NCBI RefSeq assembly: GCF_943192935.1
Contig: NZ_CALPCI010000002.1
Span: 310,001-374,000 of the forward strand
DNA: 64,000 nt
From: Limosilactobacillus caecicola
GTDB lineage: Bacteria; Bacillota; Bacilli; Lactobacillales; Lactobacillaceae
Direction of reading: 5' to 3'
Below are positions 17,113-26,120 of the stretch, piece by piece. The notes below the pieces were generated by a model. It made no database searches, was not told where the DNA came from, and saw nothing but the letters and a program-made list of their open reading frames with translations. Position numbers and translations under genes: made by a program. Position 1 is the stretch's first letter, and each line of letters begins with the position of its first letter.

Positions 17113-20100
17113 GTTAATCGCTTGCAAAACAACATTATCGCTGCCAAAGATTTTGTTCAATGTTTCACCAACTTTCGTGGTTCCCGCTAACCACCGGTCA
17201 ACTGGCAACTGACGTGCTTGTTGAGAAGCAACGTCGAAAATCACCACCGGCGTGTGGCCATGATCGTCCGCTGCCAATTCTCGCAGTCGCTGCAGCTGTT
17301 TGGAAGCCAATTGCTGGTCCTCAAGCCGAATCACCCACCGCTGATGAATGTTTGCTGAAGAATGACTGGCTACCAACTCGTCAACCGGGATCACTTGGTT
17401 GACAATGAGTTGAAAGTGGTCGTTCCGGTATTCGACATTACCTTGAATCAGCACTATTTTTGATGGCTGAATCAGGTCTAAATATTGTTGATATTGCCGC
17501 GGGAAAATTGTGACGTCAATGCTGCCCGTTTCATCAGAGGCGGTCGCAAACGCCATCGGTTGGTGAGTTTTTTTCGTATTAATGCGGTGAATTCGGTTCA
17601 GCATGACTAATGTCTGCACCTGACCATGACGCTTGAGATCAATCACCCGTTGGGTTTGTCGTTGTCGCCGCAGTTGATCATACTGGCTCACGGGGTGACC
17701 AGACAAATACACTCCGAGGTATTCATTTTCCTTCATCAGTCGAAAAGAGAGCGAGTACTCTGGGCGACGGTTCATGACTGGCTGTAAAGTTTTACTTTGG
17801 AAGGTAAATTCATTCCCGGCAAACAATCCCGCGAGTCCGTCAATCATTTCGGCCCGATTATAGCCCAGATGATCAAACGCCCCTACATAAATTAATGGTT
17901 CAATTAAAACCGCCTTTTGCCATTTTTCATCCATCCGCTGAACGAAGTCAGGCAAACTCGCGAAAGCCCCCTTTTGTCGTTCTTCAAAAATGGCCTTCAT
18001 GAAGTCCTGCCGCATGCCCTTGATCATTGAAAGGCCCATCAAAATTTTCCCATTCTGCAAGATAAAATCACCATGACTATTGTTGATATCCGGCGGCAAA
18101 ATTGTAACCCCAAAACGTTTAGCGTCCGCAAAGTGACGCCGTTGCTTTGCGGCGTTGGGTTCAATCGAGAGCAAGGCAGTAAAAAATTCCGTAGTGTAAT
18201 GGCGTTTCAAGTAGGCCATTTCGTAAGCCATCTTGGAATATGCCACAGCGTGCGAACGGTTAAAACCATAGTTGGCAAACTGGTCGATATAGTCAAAGAC
18301 TTGCTGAGCAACTTGGCGGTCATATCCGTTGGCCACGGCACCGTCGATAAAACGGCTCCGCATGCTCTCCATCGTCGCCGCTTTTTTCTTACTCATTGCC
18401 CGCCGCAGTAAGTCGGCTTGCCCCAAACTAAAGCCAGCCATGGTCGAGGCCACTTGCATAACCTGTTCTTGGTAGACCAAGATCCCATAAGTTGGGCCTA
18501 AAATTGGTTGAAGACTATCATCTGGCAGGTTAATTGGCTCTTGGCCATGCTTACGAGCAATAAAGTGAGCAATGTTTTCCATCGGACCCGGTCGGTACAG
18601 GGCGTTAACCGCCACAATATCTTCGAACTGGTTGGGCACTAGTTTCTGGAGCGTTTGGCGAATCCCGCTGGATTCAAATTGAAAGATCCCGTCGGTCAGT
18701 CCCTGACGGAATAATTCTAAAGTGGGTTGGTCTTCTAAAGACACCTTCGTCACATCAAAATGCGGCTCCCGCTGGTGAATCAACTGGAGGGTCCGGTCCA
18801 TAATTGAGAGGTTCCGGAGACCTAAAAAGTCCATTTTCAACAGGCCGACGGATTCAACAATTTCTTTAGGAAACTGGGTCATGTCCATGCCGACTTCATC
18901 GTTTCCGGCCTGTAATGGCACCACCTCTTCTAGTGGACGCGCGGACAACACAACCCCAGCAGCGTGGGTCGAATAATGACGCGGTAACCCCTCGAGTTGC
19001 TGGGCAACCGTGACAACAAGGCGTGTCAACTCATCATCGGTCATTAGGTTCCGTAACGGTTGGGATTCCTGAATGGCTGCGGCCAGGGTAACACTTCGGT
19101 GACGACCCAAAACGCGAAAAATATCAACAATTGCTTCAATTTGATACTTGGGTACACCAAAAACCCGGCCAACGTCACGGATCACCTGACGAGCAGCCAG
19201 TGTGCCAAAGGTGATGATTTGTGCCACCCGTTGATGGCCATATCGTTGATGAACATAGTCAAGGACCTCCTGCCGGCGATTGTCTGGAATATCTAGGTCG
19301 ATGTCCGGCATTTGGGCCCGTTCTGGATTTAAAAACCGTTCAAATAATAACCCGTATTCGAGCGGATCGACATCAGTGATTGCTAAAGCATAGGCAACTA
19401 ATGATCCAGCGGCCGATCCCCGTCCAGGACCAGTCGTAATGTGTTGACGGTGAGCAAAGGCCATAATATCCCACACGATCAGAAAGTAATCATCAAAGCC
19501 CATTTCATGAATTACTTTTAGCTCGCGGTTGAGCCGGTTCCAGTATTGGTCAACTGTCGTCCCCGGCGCGAGTTGTCGCTGGCGGAGACCAGCAACACAC
19601 AGTTCACGCAGGTACTCAGCAGTCGACTTCCCGGTTGGAACGGGAAAATGTGGCAACTGGGGCTTTTGAAACTTAATTTCAAAATTGCTCGTCCGCACTA
19701 ACTGCTCATTATTATTAATGGCATCGGCAAGGCCTGCCTGCTGGTAAGCAGTTTGTAATTCAGGCGCGTTGCGTAAATAGTGCTGGCCAGTCGTTGACGC
19801 CACTTGCAGCGGTGATTCAATTTGCCGACCATCGCCAATTGCCCGCAGCACCTGCGTAGGAAAGTACTGGTTAGCGTCTAAATATTCCACCTGTTCATCA
19901 GCAATCAATGGTAAGTGCACCTGCTGACTCAAATCCTGGAGCACTTGCCGGGCAGTTGTGTCCAGGGTTAAATTAATCCCCAGATAAGCCGCCGTGGCCT
20001 GGTGACCAAGCCACTGGAGAAAGGCAGTAATTTCTGGGAAGCCTTGTGCTTGTAAAATTGACGGGGTCGGCCGCACAACAACCGCATAATGATCGAGATG

Positions 20101-20445
20101 ATCCTGTAAATCCTGTTTTGACAAATCCGCGCCGGTGGTCATCCGCTGGGTAGACAACTTCATCAGTTGTTCATATCCCTGCTGGTCCTTGGCAAAAACG
20201 GTAATTGCAACTTGCTGACCCGCTAATTTGCTCACCTGGATCGTTAGTTGCACTCCAATTAACGGTCGGATTCCGGCCTGACGCGCTGCATTGTAAAAAT
20301 CAACGACCCCATATAAGACATCTCGATCGGTGAGCGCAATGGCTGAATACCCCCGCTCTTTGGCAGCTTGCACCAACTCTGTTGGTCGAATGGTACTTTG
20401 TAATAAACTGTACGTACTGATGGTCTCTAATGGTACGACTGCCAT
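17107..20445 (-). CDS. dnaE: DNA polymerase III alpha subunit (DnaE type)
   Basis: Replicative polymerase that in Firmicutes works with PolC, extending RNA primers. It has 1112 residues, the usual length. An N-terminal PHP domain (about 1-200) is followed by the polymerase core with GPGRGSAAGSLVAYAL (about 339-354) and the catalytic DIDLDIPDNRR (about 380), a helix-hairpin-helix region, and a C-terminal OB fold. The PHP motifs look worn (for example TDRDVLYG in place of a TDHDTLAG-type box), as often in this subfamily. The SD AAGGGGTG is close to the ATG. The -10 TATAAT with a TG extension lies about 30 bp upstream. Confidence 0.97.
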   Translation of the reverse strand: MAVVPLETISTYSLLQSTIRPTELVQAAKERGYSAIALTDRDVLYGVVDFYNAARQAGIRPLIGVQLTIQVSKLAGQQVAITVFAKDQQGYEQLMKLSTQRMTTGADLSKQDLQDHLDHYAVVVRPTPSILQAQGFPEITAFLQWLGHQATAAYLGINLTLDTTARQVLQDLSQQVHLPLIADEQVEYLDANQYFPTQVLRAIGDGRQIESPLQVASTTGQHYLRNAPELQTAYQQAGLADAINNNEQLVRTSNFEIKFQKPQLPHFPVPTGKSTAEYLRELCVAGLRQRQLAPGTTVDQYWNRLNRELKVIHEMGFDDYFLIVWDIMAFAHRQHITTGPGRGSAAGSLVAYALAITDVDPLEYGLLFERFLNPERAQMPDIDLDIPDNRRQEVLDYVHQRYGHQRVAQIITFGTLAARQVIRDVGRVFGVPKYQIEAIVDIFRVLGRHRSVTLAAAIQESQPLRNLMTDDELTRLVVTVAQQLEGLPRHYSTHAAGVVLSARPLEEVVPLQAGNDEVGMDMTQFPKEIVESVGLLKMDFLGLRNLSIMDRTLQLIHQREPHFDVTKVSLEDQPTLELFRQGLTDGIFQFESSGIRQTLQKLVPNQFEDIVAVNALYRPGPMENIAHFIARKHGQEPINLPDDSLQPILGPTYGILVYQEQVMQVASTMAGFSLGQADLLRRAMSKKKAATMESMRSRFIDGAVANGYDRQVAQQVFDYIDQFANYGFNRSHAVAYSKMAYEMAYLKRHYTTEFFTALLSIEPNAAKQRRHFADAKRFGVTILPPDINNSHGDFILQNGKILMGLSMIKGMRQDFMKAIFEERQKGAFASLPDFVQRMDEKWQKAVLIEPLIYVGAFDHLGYNRAEMIDGLAGLFAGNEFTFQSKTLQPVMNRRPEYSLSFRLMKENEYLGVYLSGHPVSQYDQLRRQRQTQRVIDLKRHGQVQTLVMLNRIHRINTKKTHQPMAFATASDETGSIDVTIFPRQYQQYLDLIQPSKIVLIQGNVEYRNDHFQLIVNQVIPVDELVASHSSANIHQRWVIRLEDQQLASKQLQRLRELAADDHGHTPVVIFDVASQQARQLPVDRWLAGTTKVGETLNKIFGSDNVVLQAINK

Positions 20446-20500
20446 TCATCTCACCCCTTCTTTCAAAATCAAATTATACCAAATTTTCTGAACCCCGGTC

Positions 20501-20530
20501 GTCATTTCAGCGCAAGTATGCTAAAATGAC
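20501..20530. promoter_or_regulatory. Divergent dnaE / DUF2929 promoter region with inverted repeat
   Basis: Between the divergent genes, GTCATTT (20501-20507) and AAATGAC (20524-20530) are 7-bp inverted repeats that overlap the plus-strand extended -10 TGCTAAAAT. The dnaE side has an extended -10 TGGTATAAT nearby. No regulator is assigned. Confidence 0.45.
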
Positions 20531-20555
20531 AGTGTGACAAAGGGGTGAATCAAAG

Positions 20556-20759
20556 ATGAAAAAATTAGTTGGCAGTATCATGGCAATCGTTTGGGGTGCC
20601 ATTTTGGGCATGATCTTGGGCTACATTGGTGGCCAACTGGAAACCTCCACTGTGAACTTTGGTCACGCCGCCATCATCGGCGCCGTTTTTGCTGTAATCG
20701 CCGTTAACTGCGTCTACGCAATCACCACCAAAGCCAACCCGAATAACGCTCAAAAATAA
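20556..20759 (+). CDS. Small DUF2929-type membrane protein (YjzD-like)
   Basis: A 67-residue protein with two membrane helices, about residues 5-27 and 38-58, joined by a short loop (GGQLETSTVNFGHAA). Length, composition and position beside dnaE match the DUF2929 family. The function is unknown. The SD AAAGGGGTG is 9 nt from the ATG. It is divergent from dnaE and ends at a strong terminator. Confidence 0.8.
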   Translation: MKKLVGSIMAIVWGAILGMILGYIGGQLETSTVNFGHAAIIGAVFAVIAVNCVYAITTKANPNNAQK

Positions 20760-20774
20760 TTGAACCTGATTTAC

Positions 20775-20819
20775 AAAGCGGATAGCTCATTCATAGTTGA
20801 ACGAACTATCCGCTTTTTT
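20775..20819. terminator. Bidirectional terminator between DUF2929 gene and MFS gene
   Basis: AAAGCGGATAG and CTATCCGCTTT form an 11-bp stem, with CTC/GAACGAA bases inside and six T on the plus strand. The genes on both sides converge here. Confidence 0.9.
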
Positions 20820-20821
20820 GT

Positions 20822-22060
20822 TTACTTAATTTTAGGAAGCCGCGCAAAAATCACTAGGCCAACAATAAAGAGGATACTCAATGAGGCCGCGCCAATCGTA
20901 GATTTACCAGTCCATTGGGTAACGACACCAACCAGGACGGGGCCAAGAATGGCAGAAAACTTACCAAGAATATTATAAAAGCCAAAAAATTCACTGCTGG
21001 CGTTTTTAGGCACCAACCGGCCAAAGTAAGATCGACTCAGCGCCTGCACCCCACCCTGGCTCGTGCCTACCAAAATCGCGAGGATCCAAAAATCCCGTAA
21101 CGTCTGTAAGCGTAACGCATACACGGCAATAAAGAGGTAAATACAAATGCCCACAATCAGAATCTTCCGTGGCGAATAGCGGTCCGCTAACCACCCATAC
21201 AAAATGGAACATGGGAAAGCAATTAATTGCACCACCAGTAATACGATCATCAGCGTTGTCGTCTGCACACCAAGATCCTTACCAATTGCAGTCGCCATGG
21301 TAAAAATGGTATCAACCCCATCAATATAAAAGAAATAGGCAATTAAAAACCACGTTAATTGACGGTACTTTCTAAGGTGGAGCACCGTCTGTTTCAGGCG
21401 CCGTAAACTATCCAGCAACGAATTTTGCACGGCGGGAACACTATACCGTTGATGGCCATGACGCAAGAGCGGCCAAGCAAACAGTACCCACCAAATGGCC
21501 GCCAGCCAAAAGCTAAACTTGGCAACTCCGTAACTGGATAGCCGGCCACCAAAGCCATTGCTTAACTGGACCACTAGAAAAATAATAAACGCTAAAACGC
21601 CACCGAGGTAACCCATGCCATAACCAGTCGAAGACACCCGGTCCATCTCTTGATTAGTGGCCACATCCGTGAGAAAGCCATCGTAAAACAAATTTCCGCC
21701 AGAGTATCCAATCGCAGTACCAATGTAAACAATTAGTAACCACTGCCACGCCTTACTAGGCACGAGCGCTAATCCCAACGTTAGCAAGATCCCTAACCAA
21801 GTAAAGAGATTAAGCCACCGGCGCTTCGCATGTGGGTAGTCCGCCATGGCGCCTAGTAATGGTGCCAGCAGCGAGATAATCAGGGTTCCAAAGCCGTTCG
21901 CATAGCCCCAATAAGCAGTCGAATTGGCGGCACTGACTCCCGCCCCACTGGCCACCGCCTTAAAGTAAACTGGCAGCACCGCCGTGACCACGATGATCCC
22001 GTAACCAGAATTGGCCCAGTCGTAGAAGATCCACTGCCACTGTTGTTTCGTAAATTTCAC
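20822..22060 (-). CDS. MFS transporter, UMF1/Atg22-like family
   Basis: A 412-residue integral membrane protein with about 12 helices. The N-terminal WIFYDWANSGYGIIVVTAVLPVYFK, the second-motif region GAMADYPHAKRRW and the DxxxDRVSSTGYGMGYLGG segment (about 138-157) match the UMF1 (vacuole Atg22-like) family. In bacteria its substrate is unknown. The start codon is GTG, with AGGTAGGTG upstream that overlaps the stop of the phosphodiesterase gene, so the two are probably translationally coupled. Confidence 0.85.
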   Translation of the reverse strand: MKFTKQQWQWIFYDWANSGYGIIVVTAVLPVYFKAVASGAGVSAANSTAYWGYANGFGTLIISLLAPLLGAMADYPHAKRRWLNLFTWLGILLTLGLALVPSKAWQWLLIVYIGTAIGYSGGNLFYDGFLTDVATNQEMDRVSSTGYGMGYLGGVLAFIIFLVVQLSNGFGGRLSSYGVAKFSFWLAAIWWVLFAWPLLRHGHQRYSVPAVQNSLLDSLRRLKQTVLHLRKYRQLTWFLIAYFFYIDGVDTIFTMATAIGKDLGVQTTTLMIVLLVVQLIAFPCSILYGWLADRYSPRKILIVGICIYLFIAVYALRLQTLRDFWILAILVGTSQGGVQALSRSYFGRLVPKNASSEFFGFYNILGKFSAILGPVLVGVVTQWTGKSTIGAASLSILFIVGLVIFARLPKIK

Positions 22061-22068
22061 ACTGTCAC

Positions 22069-23358
22069 CTACCTAAACACGTCTTCAATCACTTGTCCCG
22101 CAGTCGGCTCTGGATAATGGAGACCTAATATTTTAGCAAAGGTTGGTCCTTCGTCGACCAGGTGAGCCGTTTCAACCGTGGCGTTGATTTTAATTTGCGG
22201 GCCAGCAAAAATTGCCGTCGTGTAGTAATTAGCCTGTGTCGGTCCATAGCCATGGACCCCACGGTACCGGTCGTGTTCCCCGATGGATTGCGGATCAACG
22301 GGTTCCACAATCGCTGGTCGATTCACCTCATCGGTAAAATAGTAACCCGGCTGCGCTTCCACCAGGAAAGTGCACCGTGGATCGGCCCCTAACTTAATCG
22401 CTTCGGCACCGTCATAAATGCGCTGAATTCCTTCAACTCCGGCAATTACTTGCTTCACTTCCGCAGGATCGACATTTCCACGCGTATAAACGTAGGTTTC
22501 CCCATCACAGGTCTTCGCCGTGACCTGCCAATTATTGCGGTAAGTGGTCTTACCTGGCAAGCTTTGCAACCAGCCATGTTGTTCAAAGGCCATATTTAAG
22601 TGAATCATCTGGTCAACATTGATTTGATAGTGGTCCCCCAACACCACAAAATTAGTGTGCTCATAGGTTCCCGCGTCCTTGGTCGTCTGAATAATTTGGG
22701 CGACCCGTTCATCAAGACGATGCAGGGCCGCTTTGGCCTCTTCAGACCGCACTCCATTGCGGTGGCGCATACTATCCATGTCAACTAAGTGAATTAAAGT
22801 TAAGTCAGGCCGTTTATTTTTCAGCGTATCGACCGCACAAGCCGTCACAAAGTCATCCAGCCACGGTTGCTTAATCCCATGCCGTAATTTACCGTATTTT
22901 TTATTCATTTCGTACAGGAACAGTGGCGAACTTGCTTTGAGTGATACTAAGACCTGGTTGGTCCATATCCGGTTAGGAAAAATTTCCGCCAGGTTGTAAT
23001 CAATCTTGCTTCCCGCTGTCACTGGCCATAAAAAGGCCGCCGTGGTCATCCCGGCTTGCTGGGCAACATCATAAAGCGGCATTGCTCTAACATCCTTACG
23101 ATACCAATACCAGTCTGGCGATAACCGGCGGGGTTGGAGTTTCGTGTTATTAACGATCCCATGTACCGCAGGATATTGACCGGTAATGATCGAGGTGTGG
23201 GACGGGTAAGTTAGCGTGGGAAAAATCCCCCGCACCTTTTTGACCCACGTCCCCCGGTTGATTAGCTGGTCGAAATGAGGGACTAGCTCCCGTAACTCAT
23301 TTAAATCGCGAAAGCCCATTGAATCTAAGGAAATGACCACTAATTTATTTTGTGTCAT
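22069..23358 (-). CDS. Alkaline phosphatase superfamily / ENPP-like phosphodiesterase
   Basis: A 429-residue hydrolase of the nucleotide pyrophosphatase/phosphodiesterase type. LVVISLDSMGFRDL (first metal-binding Asp) is followed by PTLTYPSHTSIITGQYPAVHG, where the Thr is the likely nucleophile, then D-x-DSMRH (about 219) and VLGDHYQI (about 251) for the other metal ligands. No signal peptide is seen, so it should be cytoplasmic, which is notable since many family members are secreted. The ATG at 23358 is preferred; an in-frame start 15 codons upstream falls in the terminator. The SD is weak (AGAAAGAAG). It pairs with the downstream transporter; the substrate is unknown. Confidence 0.85.
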   Translation of the reverse strand: MTQNKLVVISLDSMGFRDLNELRELVPHFDQLINRGTWVKKVRGIFPTLTYPSHTSIITGQYPAVHGIVNNTKLQPRRLSPDWYWYRKDVRAMPLYDVAQQAGMTTAAFLWPVTAGSKIDYNLAEIFPNRIWTNQVLVSLKASSPLFLYEMNKKYGKLRHGIKQPWLDDFVTACAVDTLKNKRPDLTLIHLVDMDSMRHRNGVRSEEAKAALHRLDERVAQIIQTTKDAGTYEHTNFVVLGDHYQINVDQMIHLNMAFEQHGWLQSLPGKTTYRNNWQVTAKTCDGETYVYTRGNVDPAEVKQVIAGVEGIQRIYDGAEAIKLGADPRCTFLVEAQPGYYFTDEVNRPAIVEPVDPQSIGEHDRYRGVHGYGPTQANYYTTAIFAGPQIKINATVETAHLVDEGPTFAKILGLHYPEPTAGQVIEDVFR

Positions 23359-23387
23359 AGATGCATCTTCTTTCTGGTTGCCAACCC

Positions 23388-23427
23388 AAAAAGCGAGACC
23401 CACCTCATGAAAGGGGTTCTCGCTTTT
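23388..23427. terminator. Terminator after pepT
   Basis: AAAAAGCGAGA(ACC) and TCTCGCTTTTT flank a loop of about 18 nt and end in T on both strands. It lies just after the pepT stop, between pepT and the phosphodiesterase gene. Confidence 0.85.
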
Positions 23428-23434
23428 TCATTCA

Positions 23435-24685
23435 TTACTTGTGATCTTCAACGTTGAGCTTATTCATTTCAAGCAAGACGTCGATAACGCGGTCCATTGT
23501 TTGTGCAGAAACGTATTCGAACCGGCTGTGCATATTTTCACCACCAGCGAACAAGTTTGGTGTTGGTAAGCCCTTGTATGAAATGGTTGACCCATCAGTT
23601 CCACCACGGACTGGGTAAATGTCGGGTTTGATATCCAAGTCTTCCATGGCCCGTTTAGCCAGGTCAACAACTTCCATGTGATCCTTCAAAGCGTCACCCA
23701 AGTTATAGTATTGGTCATTGATGTCCACCTTGATCCGGTCTTCACCAAGTTGGGCATTAATGTCATCAGCCGCAGCTTGAAGCGCATGCTTCCGCGCTTG
23801 GAATAAGTCCTTGTCGTGATCCCGAATTAAGTATTCCATGTGGGCACTATCAACTTCCCCACTGAACTTGTACAAGTGGAAGAAGCCTTCACGACCTTCC
23901 GTCCGTTCAGCCCGATCATGGTCTGGCAGACTGTTGTGCAGGTCAATCCCTAATTGGAGGGCATTGATCATTGTGCCCTTCGCAGTCCCAGTGTGGACGT
24001 TCTTCCCGCTAATTTCGATGACGGCATGAGCAGCATTGAAAGTTTCGTATTCCAATTCACCCAGTGGGCCACCGTCAATGGTGTAGGCAAAGTCGGCACC
24101 AAATTCGTCTGGTTCAAAGTGATCCGCACCAATGCCGATTTCTTCGTCGGTTCCCAGTCCAATTTGAATCGTCCCGTGTTTGATTTCTGGGTGGTTAATC
24201 AAGTATTCGCAGAAAGTAATGACTTCAGCCACCCCAGACTTGTCGTCAGCACCGAGCAAGGTCGAACCATCGGTCGTGACTAAGGTATCACCCCTGTACT
24301 TCTTTAATGACGGAAATTCCTTTTGACTCAGAACGTAATCACCAGCGTCGTCTAATTTAATGTCGGACTTGCCATCGTAGTCTTCAACGATTTGTGGATT
24401 AACGTTTTCTGCATTGAAGTCGGCAGTATCAACGTGTGCGATCAACCCCATGGCTGGGACATCATAGTCAACATTGCTTGGCAACGTTGCTAACAAGTAG
24501 GTCTTAGCTTTGTTATAACGAACGTTGGACAAACCGATTTCCTTGAGTTCCTTTTCCAAGTCCTTTAAAAAGGCCACTTCCTTCGGATCAGAAGGAACCG
24601 TCTTGCTGTTTGGGTTGGAACGAGTTTCCACCTTCACGTACTTTAAAAACCGTAGTAACAAATGTTCATATTTTAAACTTGCCAT
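23435..24685 (-). CDS. pepT: Peptidase T
   Basis: A zinc-dependent aminopeptidase that frees the N-terminal residue of tripeptides, part of intracellular peptide use in lactic acid bacteria. It has 416 residues, family M20B. Metal ligands and the catalytic residues appear in IAHVDTADFN (about 81-90), LLGADDKSGVAE (about 140) and LGTDEEIGIGADHF (about 174-187). The C-terminal VRGGTDGSTISYKGLPTPNL motif is typical. The SD GAGGTG lies 8 nt from the ATG. Confidence 0.97.
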   Translation of the reverse strand: MASLKYEHLLLRFLKYVKVETRSNPNSKTVPSDPKEVAFLKDLEKELKEIGLSNVRYNKAKTYLLATLPSNVDYDVPAMGLIAHVDTADFNAENVNPQIVEDYDGKSDIKLDDAGDYVLSQKEFPSLKKYRGDTLVTTDGSTLLGADDKSGVAEVITFCEYLINHPEIKHGTIQIGLGTDEEIGIGADHFEPDEFGADFAYTIDGGPLGELEYETFNAAHAVIEISGKNVHTGTAKGTMINALQLGIDLHNSLPDHDRAERTEGREGFFHLYKFSGEVDSAHMEYLIRDHDKDLFQARKHALQAAADDINAQLGEDRIKVDINDQYYNLGDALKDHMEVVDLAKRAMEDLDIKPDIYPVRGGTDGSTISYKGLPTPNLFAGGENMHSRFEYVSAQTMDRVIDVLLEMNKLNVEDHK

Positions 24686-24779
24686 TTTTACACCTCATCT
24701 GTTGGATTGCAATGATATTCGCTAGTTATAACACATCATACCATAAGTTTGCCTTGGACGAAATTTTTCCTGATGAAAC

Positions 24780-25056
24780 TTAAACTACTGTTTTCAGTGG
24801 AGAAATTGATAGTCTAATCTGTAGTCCAAGACCTGCAGCATATTTATTTAAAGTAGCTAAAGTCGGGGTTGAATCCAAATTTTCAATTTTTGCTAACTGT
24901 GGCTGAGTCATTCCAATTCTTTTTGCGAAGTCCGTTTGACTAATCCCCTGCTTTATCCGTTGAGTTTCAAGAAAAGACAGTGTATCAACAAGTGACAATT
25001 CCTCTTTTGAGACTGCGGTTTGATTTTTATCGATATCTCCCCCATGTCTTCATCAT
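24780..25056 (-). pseudogene. Antitoxin gene (HTH/XRE, HigA-like), apparently frameshifted
   Basis: The uninterrupted part (24780-24998, TTG start) encodes 72 residues with a Cro/C1-type helix-turn-helix: QRIKQGISQTDFAKRIGMTQ and LAKIENLDSTPTLATLNKYA. Upstream, a natural start is ATG ATG at 25056, with AAAGGA 7 nt before it, overlapping the toxin stop. From there the frame breaks at a run of five G on the minus strand (C at 25039-25043). Removing one G gives MMKTWGDIDKNQTAVSKEEL joined in frame to the HTH. So the antitoxin seems to carry a +1 frameshift, unless a shorter protein starts at TTG or the run is a sequence error. Confidence 0.7.
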
Positions 25057-25213
25057 TGACCATTCCTTTCGTACCAATCGTCAAGCATTTCCAATCACCA
25101 TAGAAAATCCTTTCTGGCATTGGTCTTAATTCCTAAAGTTGGTATTTATAACCCTTAGTCTTCTTTGCTTGTGGTGTATGCAACATCGGTCCTAGAGACC
25201 TTAACATATTCAT
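25053..25213 (-). pseudogene. RelE/HigB-type toxin remnant
   Basis: In the minus frame from 25213, LRSLGPMLHTPQAKKTKGYK is followed by YQL, a stop (TAG), then ELRPMPERIFYGDWK. This resembles the middle of HigB/Gp49-like toxins. The expected C-terminus (LDDWYERNGQ, stop) follows at once in another frame, so the segment between is lost. The N-terminal half is absent too. The toxin is therefore dead: a nonsense codon plus at least one deletion. Its stop overlaps the antitoxin start, as in HigBA-like pairs. The surrounding DNA is more AT-rich than neighbours. Identification is from remembered family patterns. Confidence 0.65.
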
Positions 25214-25295
25214 ATGTTTTCTCTTCTTAGATTAGAAATTACTGATAAAAAAGGTGCTAGTAGTCAATCCGGTACTCTTTCACACGATTTTTTAT

Positions 25296-26120
25296 TTATT
25301 TCTTTGTAACAAACTGGAATGGTTCAGTATTAACTGCCGTTTCCAAAATTTCAACCGACCAGTCATGTTGTTGTTTCCATTGGTTCAGTAATTGGCTCAG
25401 TCCATGAATGGCAACACTTTCGATATGGTGACCGGCGTCGACGACGGCCAGCCCGGCGGCCTTCATATCATGGGCCGTGTGATAGCTCACGTCACCCGTG
25501 ACGTACGCATCCGCCTTCTTATCCACTGCTGCCTGATAAAAGCTCCCACCGGAACCGCCGAGGACGGCGACCCGCCGAATTGTCTTGTGATGAGCTGGAT
25601 CAACAATTAGGCGTTCACCAGGAATCTGGAAGACTTGTAAACAATACTGGGCAAACTTGTCCACCGTCATTGCCCGAGGCAATTGACCAATCCGGCCCAT
25701 TCCCCGAGGAATCCCAGTTTTCGGATCCAAGTCATGGTCGACCAAGGGAACCGTATTGGATAATTGCAATTGGTTAGCTAACCAATCGTTCATTCCCCCA
25801 TTAACTGTATCCAAATTAGTATGCGCCGCATAGACCGTGATGCCATGTGCCAAAATTTTGGCATACATCGCATTTTGCGGATTCCGCAGATCAAGGTCCC
25901 TGGCCGGCTTAAACATTACCGGATGGTGGGCAAAGATGAAATCAACGTCCTTTTCGATCGCTTCATCCACTGTCTCTGGACGAACGTCGAGCGTCGTCAT
26001 CAACCGCTTCACTGGACGGTCTGGATCACCAATTTGCAAGCCAACGTGATCCCACGACTCCGCCAAATCGGGGTCACAAAATTTTTCAAAACGATTAATG
26101 ATGTCCGTTCCCGTAGTCAT
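25296..26120 (-). CDS. Nif3-like dinuclear metal protein (YqfO type)
   Basis: A 274-residue member of the NIF3/DUF34 family, whose function is still uncertain, though GTP cyclohydrolase-like and metal-related roles have been suggested. Metal ligands are in FAHHPVMF (about 62-69), YAAHTNLDTVNGG (about 96) and GDVSYHTAHDM and DAGHHIES (about 215-245). The inserted PII-like domain seen in longer homologues is absent, so this is the short form. The SD GGAGG is 9 nt from the ATG. It overlaps the end of trmK by 26 bases, the trmK-yqfO order of Firmicutes. Confidence 0.9.
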   Translation of the reverse strand: MTTGTDIINRFEKFCDPDLAESWDHVGLQIGDPDRPVKRLMTTLDVRPETVDEAIEKDVDFIFAHHPVMFKPARDLDLRNPQNAMYAKILAHGITVYAAHTNLDTVNGGMNDWLANQLQLSNTVPLVDHDLDPKTGIPRGMGRIGQLPRAMTVDKFAQYCLQVFQIPGERLIVDPAHHKTIRRVAVLGGSGGSFYQAAVDKKADAYVTGDVSYHTAHDMKAAGLAVVDAGHHIESVAIHGLSQLLNQWKQQHDWSVEILETAVNTEPFQFVTKK

